Of a stretch of DNA of 57,375 nucleotides, positions 1-8,731 are shown one piece after another (the stretch's first letter is position 1; every line of letters begins with the position of its first letter). Where the stretch lies: NCBI GenBank assembly GCA_036397255.1, contig DASWJH010000094.1, positions 1-57,375 on the forward strand, in the 5' to 3' direction. Under the pieces are notes generated by a model that saw only the letters and a program-made list of their open reading frames with translations, had not been told where the DNA came from and did no database searches. Origin of the DNA: Nitrospiria bacterium (GTDB lineage: Bacteria > Nitrospirota > Nitrospiria > DASWJH01). The position numbers and the translations under genes were made by a program.

Positions 1-443
1 CGCATCTTTGTGCCGTCCAGAGCAACCCTTGAGAGCAGGGCAAATCCCATCTCTTTGGCCAATTTCACCGTCTGCACAAATAAATCTGCCATCTCCTCCC
101 GGTGCCGCGCTCTAAACTCAATGAAGGTCTTAAAGGCAGGCCCGCCGCGGCGGGCAGGCGTCTGCATCCCCGCTAAATATTTAAAGGCCAGGTTCTCTCC
201 ACAAGCACGTGAAAGCTTCCGCGAACTGAAAACCCCGACCGTCATGCCGTATAAGATCACCTTCAGCATCATCCGCGGCGAATAGGCCGGCTGCCCCATC
301 TCTCCGTACCGATGCATAAAGACCTTGATGTCCAACTTCTCCACCATATCGTTAATCAGATGGGCAGGATGTCTCTCATCAATGAATTCTTTTACGCTCG
401 GTGGCAATAGAAACATTTGGTCCTGATCATATGGGCGAAACAT
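1..443 (-). CDS. IS1182-like transposase, 5' part only (runs off the window)
   Basis: The reading frame starts at an ATG at 443, with a strong GGAGGAG ribosome site just upstream, and stays open for 147 codons to the window edge. Only the N-terminal part is present. The protein begins MFRPYDQDQ and contains a stretch about residues 20-60 (DERHPAHLIN, YSPRMMLKVILYG) typical of the DUF772-type N-terminal domain of IS1182/IS5-group transposases, followed by FKTFIEFRARHREEM. DDE catalytic residues would lie outside the window. Residues around 101-106 (ARRGGP) come from a GC-rich palindrome and interrupt what is normally a continuous motif. No terminal inverted repeat was identified upstream. Family call is confident; activity cannot be judged. 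Confidence 0.85.
   Translation of the reverse strand, partial: MFRPYDQDQMFLLPPSVKEFIDERHPAHLINDMVEKLDIKVFMHRYGEMGQPAYSPRMMLKVILYGMTVGVFSSRKLSRACGENLAFKYLAGMQTPARRGGPAFKTFIEFRARHREEMADLFVQTVKLAKEMGFALLSRVALDGTKM
135..160. repeat. GC-rich palindrome inserted in frame in the transposase gene
   Basis: Positions 140-155 form a perfect 16-bp palindrome (GCCCGCCGCGGCGGGC), flanked on both sides by CAGG. It lies inside the transposase frame and adds about six codons (Ala-Arg-Arg-Gly-Gly-Pro) without shifting it. The surrounding DNA is much less GC-rich. It resembles the small palindromic elements that insert into bacterial genes, but the number of genomic copies cannot be seen here. Confidence 0.6.
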
Positions 444-530
444 GGGGCTCCTCCAAATTGAGTCTCTAATCCTCACACTTTATCATATATCCCTAAAAAA
501 ATTAATCCAAAAAAGACTATTGCTCAGGCT

Positions 531-676
531 CCTAGTGTAGTGAGTCCAACGCTTCTTTACAAATCCCGTTCACCCTGAGCCTGTCGAAGGGTGCAATATT
601 TCAATGGGTTCCGTTCATGGTTCGACAAGCTCACCACGAACGGTGTGTAAAGGAATTTATGACTCAGTACACTAGG
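531..676. repeat. REPIN-like inverted element with two REP palindromes
   Basis: The ends carry a 16-bp inverted repeat, CCTAGTGTA(G/C)TGAGTC, at 531-546 and 661-676. The two arms stay similar inward (CTTTACA in both). Each arm holds one REP-type hairpin: 571-593 with arms CACCC/GGGTG, and 611-643 with 11-bp arms CCGTTC(A/G)TGGT. Two inverted REPs around a short centre is the REPIN layout. No target duplication is obvious. The left half lies beyond the stop of the neighbouring transposase gene and the right half supplies its last codons. Confidence 0.7.
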
Positions 677-1075
677 ATGCTTTCCTGCTCCGGCTCTTAC
701 CATATTCAGACCGATATACACCAAACACTGAATAAAATGTTCACCGGTCTCAATTGCGGTTGCGTGATAACGGTCCTCCCAATATCCACCGCTTCTTCCT
801 TTCCTTTGGTTGTAGGCCTGCCCAGTTCTCCCTGCAATCAATTGCAGACTTTTAGAAATTACCTTTTCACCGCTATTGATCACCAATAAATGGATGTGGT
901 TTGAGGTCACCATATAATTCAGCACGCGAAGGTGAAAGAGCTTTTTGGCCTCATACAACCAATCCATCCAGCAGTCCCGGTCCTTTGAAAATTTCAGTAG
1001 AAAATCCCTATGATGACATCGATGGGTAATATGCCACACTGTGTTAGGAACATAATGTCGATTGGCTCTTGCCAT
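557..1075 (-). CDS. REP-associated tyrosine (Y1) transposase, C-terminus replaced by REP sequence
   Basis: A 172-residue single-strand transposase of the IS200/RAYT (Y1_Tnp) family. It starts MARANRHY, has the HUH metal motif in NHIHLLV at about residues 59-65, and the typical EDRYHATAIE and NMVRAG segments. After HPS near residue 133 the family sequence ends and the remaining ~39 residues (including FVVSLSNH and LRQAQGE) are translation of the REPIN-like element at 531-676. Relatives usually continue with a further C-terminal segment, so this copy is probably truncated and may be inactive. RAYT proteins are the expected mobilisers of REP/REPIN sequences, so the overlap is biologically coherent. 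Placement of the catalytic Tyr was not made. Confidence 0.8.
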   Translation of the reverse strand: MARANRHYVPNTVWHITHRCHHRDFLLKFSKDRDCWMDWLYEAKKLFHLRVLNYMVTSNHIHLLVINSGEKVISKSLQLIAGRTGQAYNQRKGRSGGYWEDRYHATAIETGEHFIQCLVYIGLNMVRAGAGKHPSVLSHKFLYTPFVVSLSNHERNPLKYCTLRQAQGERDL

Positions 1076-1600
1076 TTTTTTCTTAATACCTAGGTTTTTA
1101 TCACCAAAAACATCTCTTTAAGCCTTAAAAACCTACCTCAAATTATTACAACCTTGTTTTATTTCAATTATTTAATTTGCTCCGACTCCGGATTAGCCGG
1201 ACTACTTCCTTGATGGATACGCCTTTAACGATAATTTTCCTCATTCTCCCCTATCGCACACCGAAGAAATTTTTCTCTAACTAAAATTATTTTTCCAGAC
1301 ACTTTTTTTGATGAATCTGCCCCATCTCTCCGGATAAGCCTTTTGATGAGGACCAAATGGGAATTTTAATGTTTTGGGCTCACAAGGTTCAAGAGTCTAG
1401 TGAATAAAATAACAAGGGTATTATAAGATGGAAGAAAAATAAAATGAAAAATCAACCAACGGCTTATAGATCCAAGGGTCAATTATCCATTTTTTTCTTT
1501 AAAAAAAGGTAGGCCGATCTGAGGTCGGAGTATTTTTGACAATTGGGATATTATTCCCGTTTGTATATTCACCAGGTGGGTTTAGCTCATTGAAAAATAT
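1076..1600. other. Intergenic stretch without a recognisable gene
   Basis: AT-rich DNA between the Y1 transposase gene and the tRNA. A short hairpin (TCCGG ATTAG CCGGA, near 1188-1202) is the only structure noticed. No open frame with coding character was found on either strand. Confidence 0.5.
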
Positions 1601-1688
1601 TGGTGCCGGAGGGGGGAATCGAACCCCCATGGAGTCAAACCCCGCGGGATTTTGAGTCCCGTGCGTCTACCAATTTCACCACTCCGGC
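1601..1688 (-). tRNA. tRNA-Leu (anticodon CAA)
   Basis: The minus strand folds as a class II tRNA. The acceptor stem is GCCGGAG (1688-1682) with CTCCGGC, followed by discriminator A and an encoded CCA (1603-1601). The D arm contains AAATTGGTAGAC, the anticodon stem is CGGGA/TCCCG around the loop CTCAAAA, giving anticodon CAA, and the T arm is GGGGG-TTCGATT-CCCCC. The long variable arm (GGGGTTTGACTCCAT) fits leucine. It reads UUG codons. Confidence 0.95.
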
Positions 1689-1720
1689 AACTTATTTTTT
1701 TTTACCTATAAAATGGCCAT

Positions 1721-1749
1721 ACTTTAAAGCCCTTTGGGTTATCTGTCAA
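1721..1749 (-). promoter_or_regulatory. Sigma-70 type promoter for tRNA-Leu
   Basis: On the minus strand a perfect TTGACA (1749-1744) is followed, after 17 bases, by TAAAGT (1726-1721). The predicted start lies about 25 bases upstream of the mature tRNA 5' end. Confidence 0.5.
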
Positions 1750-2045
1750 GGGTTTTGGTCGCTTGGCAAAAAAGAGGTTTAGTTCTTTAATAATTCATCA
1801 AAATCAATTTTCATATTATGTTTTTCCCATTTAAATTATTTTTCAGTTCCCTTTTTCCTTCTGTTTTTTAAAAAATAGTCAATTTCAGTCAACTCCTAAG
1901 TAATCAAAAATAAAGACTAAATTAGAACTTTTGGTGAATAAAATTCCCTTTTACACTTTTGTGGATCAAAATCATTTTTCTTAAAAAATTGATTTATTAA
2001 TGGGTTAGGTGAGTTATCCACAACAATTACCTTAGGGAATAAAAA

Positions 2046-3608
2046 TTGCATATGTATTATAAAAATGTCCTTTTAATTTTTTTAAAAAGTCTTACCTCTA
2101 TATCGGACCTGGCAAAAATGAGGCAAAAACCCCACATCCCTCTTTTAGTTTATTTTGCATTTTCTCTATTTTTTGTGGGGACCCAAAATCCCATTGTCCC
2201 AAAAATATCCTATTCTGCGGATACAGCAACTCTTAACTTAACCAATGCACTTGGGGTTGGGGGAACTTTATTGGCGAGTCCTCCCGCAAGCTGTACCGGA
2301 GTTCCCAATGGTTTCAATGGAGATTGCGGGACCAGAGGATCTGCAGCAGTTAATGCTTGGGTTAATGGAAACTTTGCCAGTGGAACCAACTGGAATGAAA
2401 TTGAAAATGCTTCTGTCTCGGCTACCATTGACCGAACCACCCTTCTGGCTATTCCACCTCCCAGTTTAAAAGCCCCAACAGATATTGGAACCAGTTGGAT
2501 TCCAGAATATTGTAATCAACCCTCCTGTGGGCATCTACTTAAAGGAGATGTTATTTTTGTGGATGAAAATGGGGACGGTGTTTTTGATGATACCTGGTAT
2601 GATGATGATAATGACAATGTCCGGGAAGCGGGTGAGGTGGACCGACTCCGGGCAGACCAATTTGGCTGGGGGGCAACCAGTACAATTTTAGATTTTACCA
2701 AAATCGGCGGTCCCACCAAGCTTCAAATTGTCCAAGGAAGCGGAGTCACCCCGCCGGGGCTTTCAAGAGCAAGGGTCCGTGTCGCTCTGGGACCTGATTG
2801 GGATTGTGTTATGGTTACCAACCAGAATTGTGTTCTGGATGGTATTGTTGAAGCCCAGGGAAGTGACCCTACCACCACAATTGATGATAACGAGTTTTAT
2901 GGGACTTGTGACCCCGATCAATGGTTTAATTTAGGGGATGATCTGATCACCATCCAGAGAAAGTTGGACAACTGTCTTTGGGAGACGGGTTCCTTTCCGA
3001 CAACCGCTCCACTCAACGCAGAGGTTACCGGCGTAGGGAATGCCATCCGAACCAACTGGATAGACCAAAGGATAGTAAAATATACAGCAAGCACCACACC
3101 CGACCGGCAAGCGTTCACCCAAAGCTGGTTAGCCCATTACGGGTTTGATCACTCCGATCCAATCGAAGAAGCTTTATACCTCAATGGAATGGTACTGGAC
3201 CAAACCGATGTTGATCCCAACCCTTTAAACAATTTGACCGGAACCATGGATACCTATGATTCGACCTTCCGCTTGTTCCACACAAGCATCGGCAGGAAAA
3301 ATTCAGCGGGACTCACCAATCCAACGGTTGATCCTTTTTGGAATGTTGATTCAACGGAGGGTTACGGTGTGGACATGAACACCCACGCGGATTCAGGGGT
3401 AGGTAAAGCAAACGGTTTTAAATTCCTTTATGTTCAAAATGTGGAAGGGTCTTCCGTCACATCCTGCTTGGGGTGCGGCCCGGGACATGATGTCAGCATT
3501 CCTGGGGAGGTCAATTTCGACCAAATCTTTCCTCTTATCCCTGCCATTCAAATCGGGAGCCATCCTCCTGCTTTTTCCGAGCAGTTTAATATTATTCCCG
3601 CGCCCTAA
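2046..3608 (+). CDS. Secreted acidic protein of unknown function with EF-hand-like Ca-binding loops
   Basis: A 520-residue protein I do not recognise. The frame opens with TTG at 2046, placed 7-8 bases after AGGGA; ATG codons at 2052 and 2118 are alternatives. Starting at 2118 gives a classic signal peptide (MRQKPH, then a hydrophobic run to about VGTQ). Residues 173-182 (DENGDGVFDD) and 186-197 (DDDNDN..) look like EF-hand or dockerin-type calcium loops. Several cysteines occur in close pairs (83/94, 156/161 and SCLGC near the C-terminus), as in exported disulfide-bonded proteins. Surface composition is rich in Asp, Asn, Thr and Pro. No sorting signal (PEP-CTERM or LPXTG) is seen at the end, FNIIPAP. 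It stands alone, convergent with argB. Confidence 0.75.
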   Translation: MHMYYKNVLLIFLKSLTSISDLAKMRQKPHIPLLVYFAFSLFFVGTQNPIVPKISYSADTATLNLTNALGVGGTLLASPPASCTGVPNGFNGDCGTRGSAAVNAWVNGNFASGTNWNEIENASVSATIDRTTLLAIPPPSLKAPTDIGTSWIPEYCNQPSCGHLLKGDVIFVDENGDGVFDDTWYDDDNDNVREAGEVDRLRADQFGWGATSTILDFTKIGGPTKLQIVQGSGVTPPGLSRARVRVALGPDWDCVMVTNQNCVLDGIVEAQGSDPTTTIDDNEFYGTCDPDQWFNLGDDLITIQRKLDNCLWETGSFPTTAPLNAEVTGVGNAIRTNWIDQRIVKYTASTTPDRQAFTQSWLAHYGFDHSDPIEEALYLNGMVLDQTDVDPNPLNNLTGTMDTYDSTFRLFHTSIGRKNSAGLTNPTVDPFWNVDSTEGYGVDMNTHADSGVGKANGFKFLYVQNVEGSSVTSCLGCGPGHDVSIPGEVNFDQIFPLIPAIQIGSHPPAFSEQFNIIPAP

Positions 3609-3627
3609 ACAGAACACACACTATTTT

Positions 3628-4488
3628 TTAATCCACTACCTCGGTCCCCACCCCTTTATCGGTAAAAATTTCCAAAAGAAGGGCATGGGTCAAGCGCCCA
3701 TCAATGATATGGGCTTTTTTCACCCCACCCTCAAGAGCAGTCAGGCAAGCCTCCACCTTGGGAAGCATTCCCTCCGAGATTACTCCTTTTTTAATAAATT
3801 GTCCGACCTCTTTTCTGGATAATGTGGAACGCAATTTTTTGCGCTCGTCCTGAATTCCTTTTACATCGGTCAGTACCAAAAATTTCTCGGCTTGGATGGC
3901 AGAAGCAATCGCCCCGGCAACCAAATCCGCATTAATATTATAACTTTCCCCCTTTTCACCAAAAGCAATTGGAGCAATCACTGGGATAAAACCGCTTTTG
4001 TGAAGGTCTTCTAACACTTTTGGATCCACGGCCTTAATCTGTCCCACCATTCCCATGGCGGGGTCCTTTGCCGATGCCTTTGCCAAGGGCTGAGCGGTAA
4101 ATAATTTCCCATCTTTACCCGTTAACCCTACCGCTTTCCCCCCATGCCGGTTAACCAGAGAAACAATCTCTTTATTAATCACCCCCCCAAGAACCATCTC
4201 TACGATTTCCATGGTTTCTGAATCAGTGACCCGTACACCTTTTATAAAGCGAGGCTCTTTTCCTAACCGTTTCATCATTTGGTTAATTTGCGGCCCGCCT
4301 CCATGAACGATGACCGGATGAATTCCAACATATTTCATTAAAACCACATCTTCGGCGAACCGCTCTTTTAAGGTCACCTCTGTCATGGCCTTACCACCAT
4401 ATTTGATCACAAAGGTCTTCCCTGAAAAGGACCTTATATAGGGAAGGGCCTCAATTAAAACTTTTGCCTTTTCAATTAAATGTTCCAA
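3628..4488 (-). CDS. argB: Acetylglutamate kinase ArgB
   Basis: Second step of arginine synthesis: phosphorylates N-acetyl-L-glutamate with ATP, in the cytoplasm. The 286 residues show the amino-acid-kinase fold signatures KYGGKAM (30-35), HGGGPQIN (62-69) and NADLVAGAIA near 186. The N-terminal helix MEHLIEKAKVLIEALPYI is of the kind found in hexameric, arginine-inhibited ArgB enzymes, so feedback inhibition is likely (inference). It is the last gene of the dprA-to-hslU run, 18 bases after hslU, where Bacillus-type clusters carry codY instead. Convergent with the secreted protein gene, 19 bases away. Confidence 0.95.
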   Translation of the reverse strand: MEHLIEKAKVLIEALPYIRSFSGKTFVIKYGGKAMTEVTLKERFAEDVVLMKYVGIHPVIVHGGGPQINQMMKRLGKEPRFIKGVRVTDSETMEIVEMVLGGVINKEIVSLVNRHGGKAVGLTGKDGKLFTAQPLAKASAKDPAMGMVGQIKAVDPKVLEDLHKSGFIPVIAPIAFGEKGESYNINADLVAGAIASAIQAEKFLVLTDVKGIQDERKKLRSTLSRKEVGQFIKKGVISEGMLPKVEACLTALEGGVKKAHIIDGRLTHALLLEIFTDKGVGTEVVD

Positions 4489-4506
4489 TGTTAAAGTGCA
4501 TCCTGT

Positions 4507-5874
4507 TTAGAGTATGTATTTCCTTAAATCCTGGTCTTGGACGATATCGTTTAATTTTTCCTGAACGTATTTTGCATCCACCCTCCATTGTTTCTCTTCC
4601 AAATAGGGCGCTTCGAAGGAGAGCTCGTCCAGAATTTTTTCCATGATTGTAAATAGTCTTCGGGCACCAATATCTTCCATCCGCTCATTCACCAAGACCG
4701 CAATTTTGGCAATTTCTTCAATGGCATCTTCAGTAATTTCCAAGTGAATCCCTTCGGTTTCCATTAATCCAATATACTGTTTGATTAAGGCATTTTTCGG
4801 CTCCGTCAGTATTCGGATAAACTCCCCTTTTCCCAAAGATTTCAATTCTACTCTCAAAGGGAAACGTCCCTGAAGTTCTGGAATTAAATCTGAGGGTTTA
4901 GACACATGAAAGGCCCCTGCCGCAATAAAAAGGATATGGTCCGTTTTTACCAACCCATATTTGGTATTCACAGTTGACCCTTCCACGATGGGAAGGAGAT
5001 CCCGTTGAACCCCCTCGCGGGAAATATCCGGTCCGGCCATTTTTTCCTTTCCCGCAATTTTATCGATTTCGTCAAGAAATATGATCCCATTCTGTTCTAC
5101 CCGCCGTACGGCCTCTTTCACAACTTCATCCATATCAATTAATTTTTGGGCTTCCTCCTGAGTTAAAATTTTAATGGCTTCAGGAACTTTCACCCGTTGT
5201 TTTTTCTTTTTCCCTTGAAACAATCCGCCGAACATCTCCCGGAGGTTCATTTCGAGGTCTTCCATTCCGATATTGGAAATCACCCCAATGGGAAGGCTTT
5301 TCTCTTTGGTCTCCAGTTCGACTGCCCGGTCATTGAGTTTTCCTTCCCGCAATTGTTTGCGAAGCTTTTCTCGACTGTTTTCATTGGATTCGGATGGAGG
5401 AGGAGAAACAGATTCAGCACGTGATTCATCATAAATTCCAGGGGGATGACGCTGCGGGGGAGGGGGGAGGAGTAAATCCAAAACCTTTTCCTCCGCCAAT
5501 TGTTTGGCTCGATCTGAAACCCGCTCCGCTTGTTCACCTTTCACCATATTTACTGCCAATTCGGTGACTTCTCGGATCATCGATTCCACATCCCGACCAA
5601 CATAACCCACCTCGGTAAATTTTGATGCTTCCACCTTTAAAAATGGGGACTGAGCCAGTTTTGCAAGCCTTCGGGAAATTTCCGTTTTCCCCACTCCTGT
5701 GGGTCCAATCATAATAATATTTCTGGGCATCACCTCATCCCGAAGCTCTTCATTCAACTGTCTTCGGCGCCACCGGGTCCGCAAGGCAATGGCAACCATC
5801 CGTTTGGCCTGGGCTTGCCCGATGATATATTTATCAAGTTCAGCAACTATTTCCCGTGGGGTTAAAGTATTCAT
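4507..5874 (-). CDS. hslU: ATPase subunit HslU of the HslVU protease
   Basis: AAA+ unfoldase that feeds substrates to HslV. I place the start at ATG 5874 ([10 protein letters not shown]), which shares its A with the hslV stop TAA; the upstream in-frame extension is not conserved-looking. The 455-residue protein has Walker [10 protein letters not shown] (57-65), an inserted I-domain rich in charged residues about 135-230, Walker [10 protein letters not shown], and ends DLRKYIL, the C-terminal tail that docks into HslV pockets. Translationally coupled to hslV. Confidence 0.96.
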   Translation of the reverse strand: MNTLTPREIVAELDKYIIGQAQAKRMVAIALRTRWRRRQLNEELRDEVMPRNIIMIGPTGVGKTEISRRLAKLAQSPFLKVEASKFTEVGYVGRDVESMIREVTELAVNMVKGEQAERVSDRAKQLAEEKVLDLLLPPPPQRHPPGIYDESRAESVSPPPSESNENSREKLRKQLREGKLNDRAVELETKEKSLPIGVISNIGMEDLEMNLREMFGGLFQGKKKKQRVKVPEAIKILTQEEAQKLIDMDEVVKEAVRRVEQNGIIFLDEIDKIAGKEKMAGPDISREGVQRDLLPIVEGSTVNTKYGLVKTDHILFIAAGAFHVSKPSDLIPELQGRFPLRVELKSLGKGEFIRILTEPKNALIKQYIGLMETEGIHLEITEDAIEEIAKIAVLVNERMEDIGARRLFTIMEKILDELSFEAPYLEEKQWRVDAKYVQEKLNDIVQDQDLRKYIL

Positions 5875-6416
5875 TACAATTCCTCTATGACAATTTCCCG
5901 ATTGGTATAAATGCAAATATCACCGGCGATTCCCAGTGCTTCCTTCACAATTTCCCGGACGTCCAGGGAAGAATGTTGGATGAGGGCTTTGGCTGCCGCC
6001 AAAGCATAGGGGCCCCCCGATCCAATACTGACCAAACCTCCTTCAGGTTCCACCACGTCCCCCGTTCCGGACAAAATAAAAGCATGCTCCAAATTGGCAA
6101 CGGCCAATAAAGCTTCAAGTCTTCTGAGAACCCGATCGGTCCTCCAATCCTTCGCCAATTCAACCGCGGCACGGGTCAGATTTCCCCGAAACTCCTCTAG
6201 CTTGGATTCGAACCGCTCAAACAGTGTAAAAGCGTCGGCGGTTCCTCCGGCAAAACCCGCCAAAACCTGGCCATTATACATCCTTCGCACTTTTCGCGCA
6301 TTGTGCTTCATCACCGTGGTTCCCAAAGTTACTTGCCCATCTCCACCAATGGCTACTCGGCCGTTGCGGGTCACAATCAGAACAGTTGTTCCTCGAATGG
6401 TAAGGCCTTCTTTCAT
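5874..6416 (-). CDS. hslV: ATP-dependent protease subunit HslV
   Basis: Proteasome-like threonine peptidase forming the chamber of HslVU. 180 residues. The catalytic threonine after processing is most likely Thr10 ([12 protein letters not shown]), implying a nine-residue propeptide rather than simple Met removal; Lys42 then corresponds to Lys33 of the mature enzyme. GDGQVTLG and [11 protein letters not shown] are diagnostic. The start overlaps the end of xerC by 4 bases (ATGA), and its stop overlaps hslU by one base. Confidence 0.96.
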   Translation of the reverse strand: MKEGLTIRGTTVLIVTRNGRVAIGGDGQVTLGTTVMKHNARKVRRMYNGQVLAGFAGGTADAFTLFERFESKLEEFRGNLTRAAVELAKDWRTDRVLRRLEALLAVANLEHAFILSGTGDVVEPEGGLVSIGSGGPYALAAAKALIQHSSLDVREIVKEALGIAGDICIYTNREIVIEEL

Positions 6417-7351
6417 GATGATTTCGTCCCTCGGATCCGAGCTCGGCCCCTGGGATGGGTTTTATTATAAATCTCCATCAGTCGATCCATACTCACATGG
6501 GTATAACGCTGCGTGGTTCCAAGAGATTGATGCCCCAGCAATTCTTGAATCGACCGAAGATCCACACCGGCATCCAAGAGATGAGTGGCAAAAGAGTGGC
6601 GAAGCGTGTGAGGGGTTGCCCCACGGAATTCCTCGCCACTTCGAAAATAAATGGACATTCTATACCAAACCCCGCGGGCTGTCATCCTTTTTCCCCATTG
6701 GTTCAAAAATAAAGGCACTTTTTCCTTTTCGCCTGAAGGGTGTTTTTTCTTTTTTGGATGATGCAAATAATCTTCAATGGCTTTCAGTGCTTTGGAGCCG
6801 ATAGGAACAATCCGTTCCTTGGACCCTTTTCCTCTGACCCTCACTAACCCTTCTTCCGGATCCAAATCCTGAATATTTAACCCGACCAATTCGCTGATTC
6901 GAATTCCCGTAGAATAAAAAGTCTCAAGAATGGCCCGATCCCGCATGGAGAGAACGTTTTGATTGGGGGGGGATTCCACCAAGGTTTTTGCTTGATTCAT
7001 GGATAAAACCTTAGGGACCCTACTTTCTTGGCGTGGACTGGATACCACACGAGATGGATTGTGGGAGATTTTCCCTCTTCGAAAGAGAAACCCAAAAAAG
7101 GACCGGATGGAGGAGAGTTTTCTGGCAATTGAAGATCTCTTGATCCCTTGGGCGTAAAGAAAAGCTAAATATCCCCGAATAACCCATTGGTCCAGAGACC
7201 CAAGGAGAGGCCCTTTCTCACCGGAAGGAAATTGCTCCAAAACAAATCCCCGAAACTGGGATAGGTCCCCTTTATAGTTTCGAATGGTATGATCGGAGAC
7301 GCGCCGCTCAAACCTCAAATAGTTCATAAAATCTTGTATTGCTCCGTCCAT
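6413..7351 (-). CDS. xerC: Tyrosine recombinase XerC
   Basis: Site-specific recombinase that resolves chromosome dimers at dif, normally with XerD. 312 residues: an N-terminal core-binding (SAM-like) domain about 1-90 and a catalytic domain with the conserved Arg in [36 protein letters not shown] carrying the His and nucleophilic Tyr. Position between trmFO and hslV matches the conserved topA-trmFO-xerC-hslVU order, favouring XerC over XerD. Its start overlaps trmFO by 28 bases, so the two are likely co-translated. Confidence 0.92.
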   Translation of the reverse strand: MDGAIQDFMNYLRFERRVSDHTIRNYKGDLSQFRGFVLEQFPSGEKGPLLGSLDQWVIRGYLAFLYAQGIKRSSIARKLSSIRSFFGFLFRRGKISHNPSRVVSSPRQESRVPKVLSMNQAKTLVESPPNQNVLSMRDRAILETFYSTGIRISELVGLNIQDLDPEEGLVRVRGKGSKERIVPIGSKALKAIEDYLHHPKKKKHPSGEKEKVPLFLNQWGKRMTARGVWYRMSIYFRSGEEFRGATPHTLRHSFATHLLDAGVDLRSIQELLGHQSLGTTQRYTHVSMDRLMEIYNKTHPRGRARIRGTKSS

Positions 7352-8652
7352 TCTGCTAGGTCCTCCAAGCTCCTTTCTACCATTTTTTTCCGACGCATTT
7401 CCCGATTGGGAATGGATTTTTTTAAGGGAGGAAAAAGACCAAAATGAGCGTTGGCGGGTTGAAAAGTCTCTGGAGCACTTTTGGTTACATACTGGATCAA
7501 GCTCCCCAAAGCAGTGGTTTCGGGTGGAACAACCAATCCCTGGTTTTGAATTTTTCGTCCCGCATTAATCCCTGCTAAAAGCCCCATCCCCGTCGATTCG
7601 ATATAACCCTCCACCCCGATGATCTGTCCTGCAAAGAAAAGGTTTTCTGAACCCCGAAGCTGAAGGGTTTCTTTTAAAAACAAAGGTGAATTTAAAAAGG
7701 TATTTCGATGAAGGCTACCGAATCGAAAAAACTCCGCTTTTTCCAAACCTGGAATCAAGCGAAAAACTCTTTTCTGCTCTCCCCATTTTAACTTGGTCTG
7801 AAACCCCACCAGATTATAACACGTTCCTTGGTGGTTCTCCCGCCTCAGTTGAACCACAGCAAAAGGCCTTTTTCCAGAACGGGGATCCAACAAACCAACG
7901 GGTTTCATAGGTCCAAAAAGAAGGGTTTTTGACCCTCTTTCTGCTAGAACCTCAATAGGCATGCACCCTTCAAAATAAGGGATTTTTTCAAATTCTTTCT
8001 CGGGAACCTTCTCCGCTTCCATTAAAGCTTTATAAAAGCAATCATATTCTTCCTGAGTCATAGGACAATTGACGTAATCCGCGCTTCCCTTTCCATACCG
8101 GGAGGCCTGAAAAGTCACCTGACCATCAATGCTTTCCCCATCAACAATAGGAGAAATGGCATCGTAGAAATATAATCGATGAGACCCTATGGTTTTTTGA
8201 ATCCACCGGGCTAAACCCTCACCGGTCAAAGGCCCGGTAGCAAGAACCGCCATTTTATCCTCCGGGGGGGTGCTCACCTCTTCCCGAAAAACTTTAATTC
8301 GGGGGTGTGAAAGAATTTTTTGGTTAATCCATTGAGAAAAAGCGGTACGGTCAACGGCAAGGGCTGAACCTGCGGGAATACGGGTTTCATCCGCTGCCCT
8401 CATAATCAGTGATCCCATCCTCCGGAGCTCTTCTTTGAGTAAACCGACCGCATGAAAGGGATCCGCGGAACGAAAGGAATTACTGCAAACCAATTCTGCC
8501 AAATCACCGGTTTTGTGTGCAGGTGTAGTCTGGACCGGCCGCATTTCATAAAGGTGCACAGAAATCCCACGTTCGGCTGCTTGAAAAGCGGCCTCGCACC
8601 CTGCCAGTCCTCCTCCAATGATGACCAACACTTGAGGTTCCATCACCGTCAT
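7324..8652 (-). CDS. trmFO: tRNA (uracil-54) methyltransferase TrmFO, folate/FAD-dependent
   Basis: Makes 5-methyluridine at position 54 of the T loop using methylenetetrahydrofolate and FAD. The dinucleotide fold IGGGLAGCEAA sits at the N-terminus, followed by the family motifs YEMRP, LVCSNSFRS and FAGQIIGVEGYIES. ATG 8652 (MTVMEPQV) is chosen because AGGGTAATT precedes it at good spacing; an earlier in-frame codon at 8673 lacks this. The resulting length of 442 residues is normal. Member of the topA-xerC run. Confidence 0.95.
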   Translation of the reverse strand: MTVMEPQVLVIIGGGLAGCEAAFQAAERGISVHLYEMRPVQTTPAHKTGDLAELVCSNSFRSADPFHAVGLLKEELRRMGSLIMRAADETRIPAGSALAVDRTAFSQWINQKILSHPRIKVFREEVSTPPEDKMAVLATGPLTGEGLARWIQKTIGSHRLYFYDAISPIVDGESIDGQVTFQASRYGKGSADYVNCPMTQEEYDCFYKALMEAEKVPEKEFEKIPYFEGCMPIEVLAERGSKTLLFGPMKPVGLLDPRSGKRPFAVVQLRRENHQGTCYNLVGFQTKLKWGEQKRVFRLIPGLEKAEFFRFGSLHRNTFLNSPLFLKETLQLRGSENLFFAGQIIGVEGYIESTGMGLLAGINAGRKIQNQGLVVPPETTALGSLIQYVTKSAPETFQPANAHFGLFPPLKKSIPNREMRRKKMVERSLEDLAEWTEQYKIL

Positions 8653-8731
8653 AATTACCCTATTTACCCACAAAAAGGCAAGGGGCTAACCTATTTCCGG
8701 AGCCGTTATCGGTGTTTAAGAGAAAAGAACA

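Noticed and set aside
3430-3822. 130-codon plus-strand frame across the secreted gene end and argB
   Set aside because: Out of frame with the secreted gene and antisense to argB; composition is shadow-like.
6094-6804. 236-codon plus-strand frame opposite hslV and xerC
   Set aside because: It is an antisense shadow of two certain genes, with no domain of its own.
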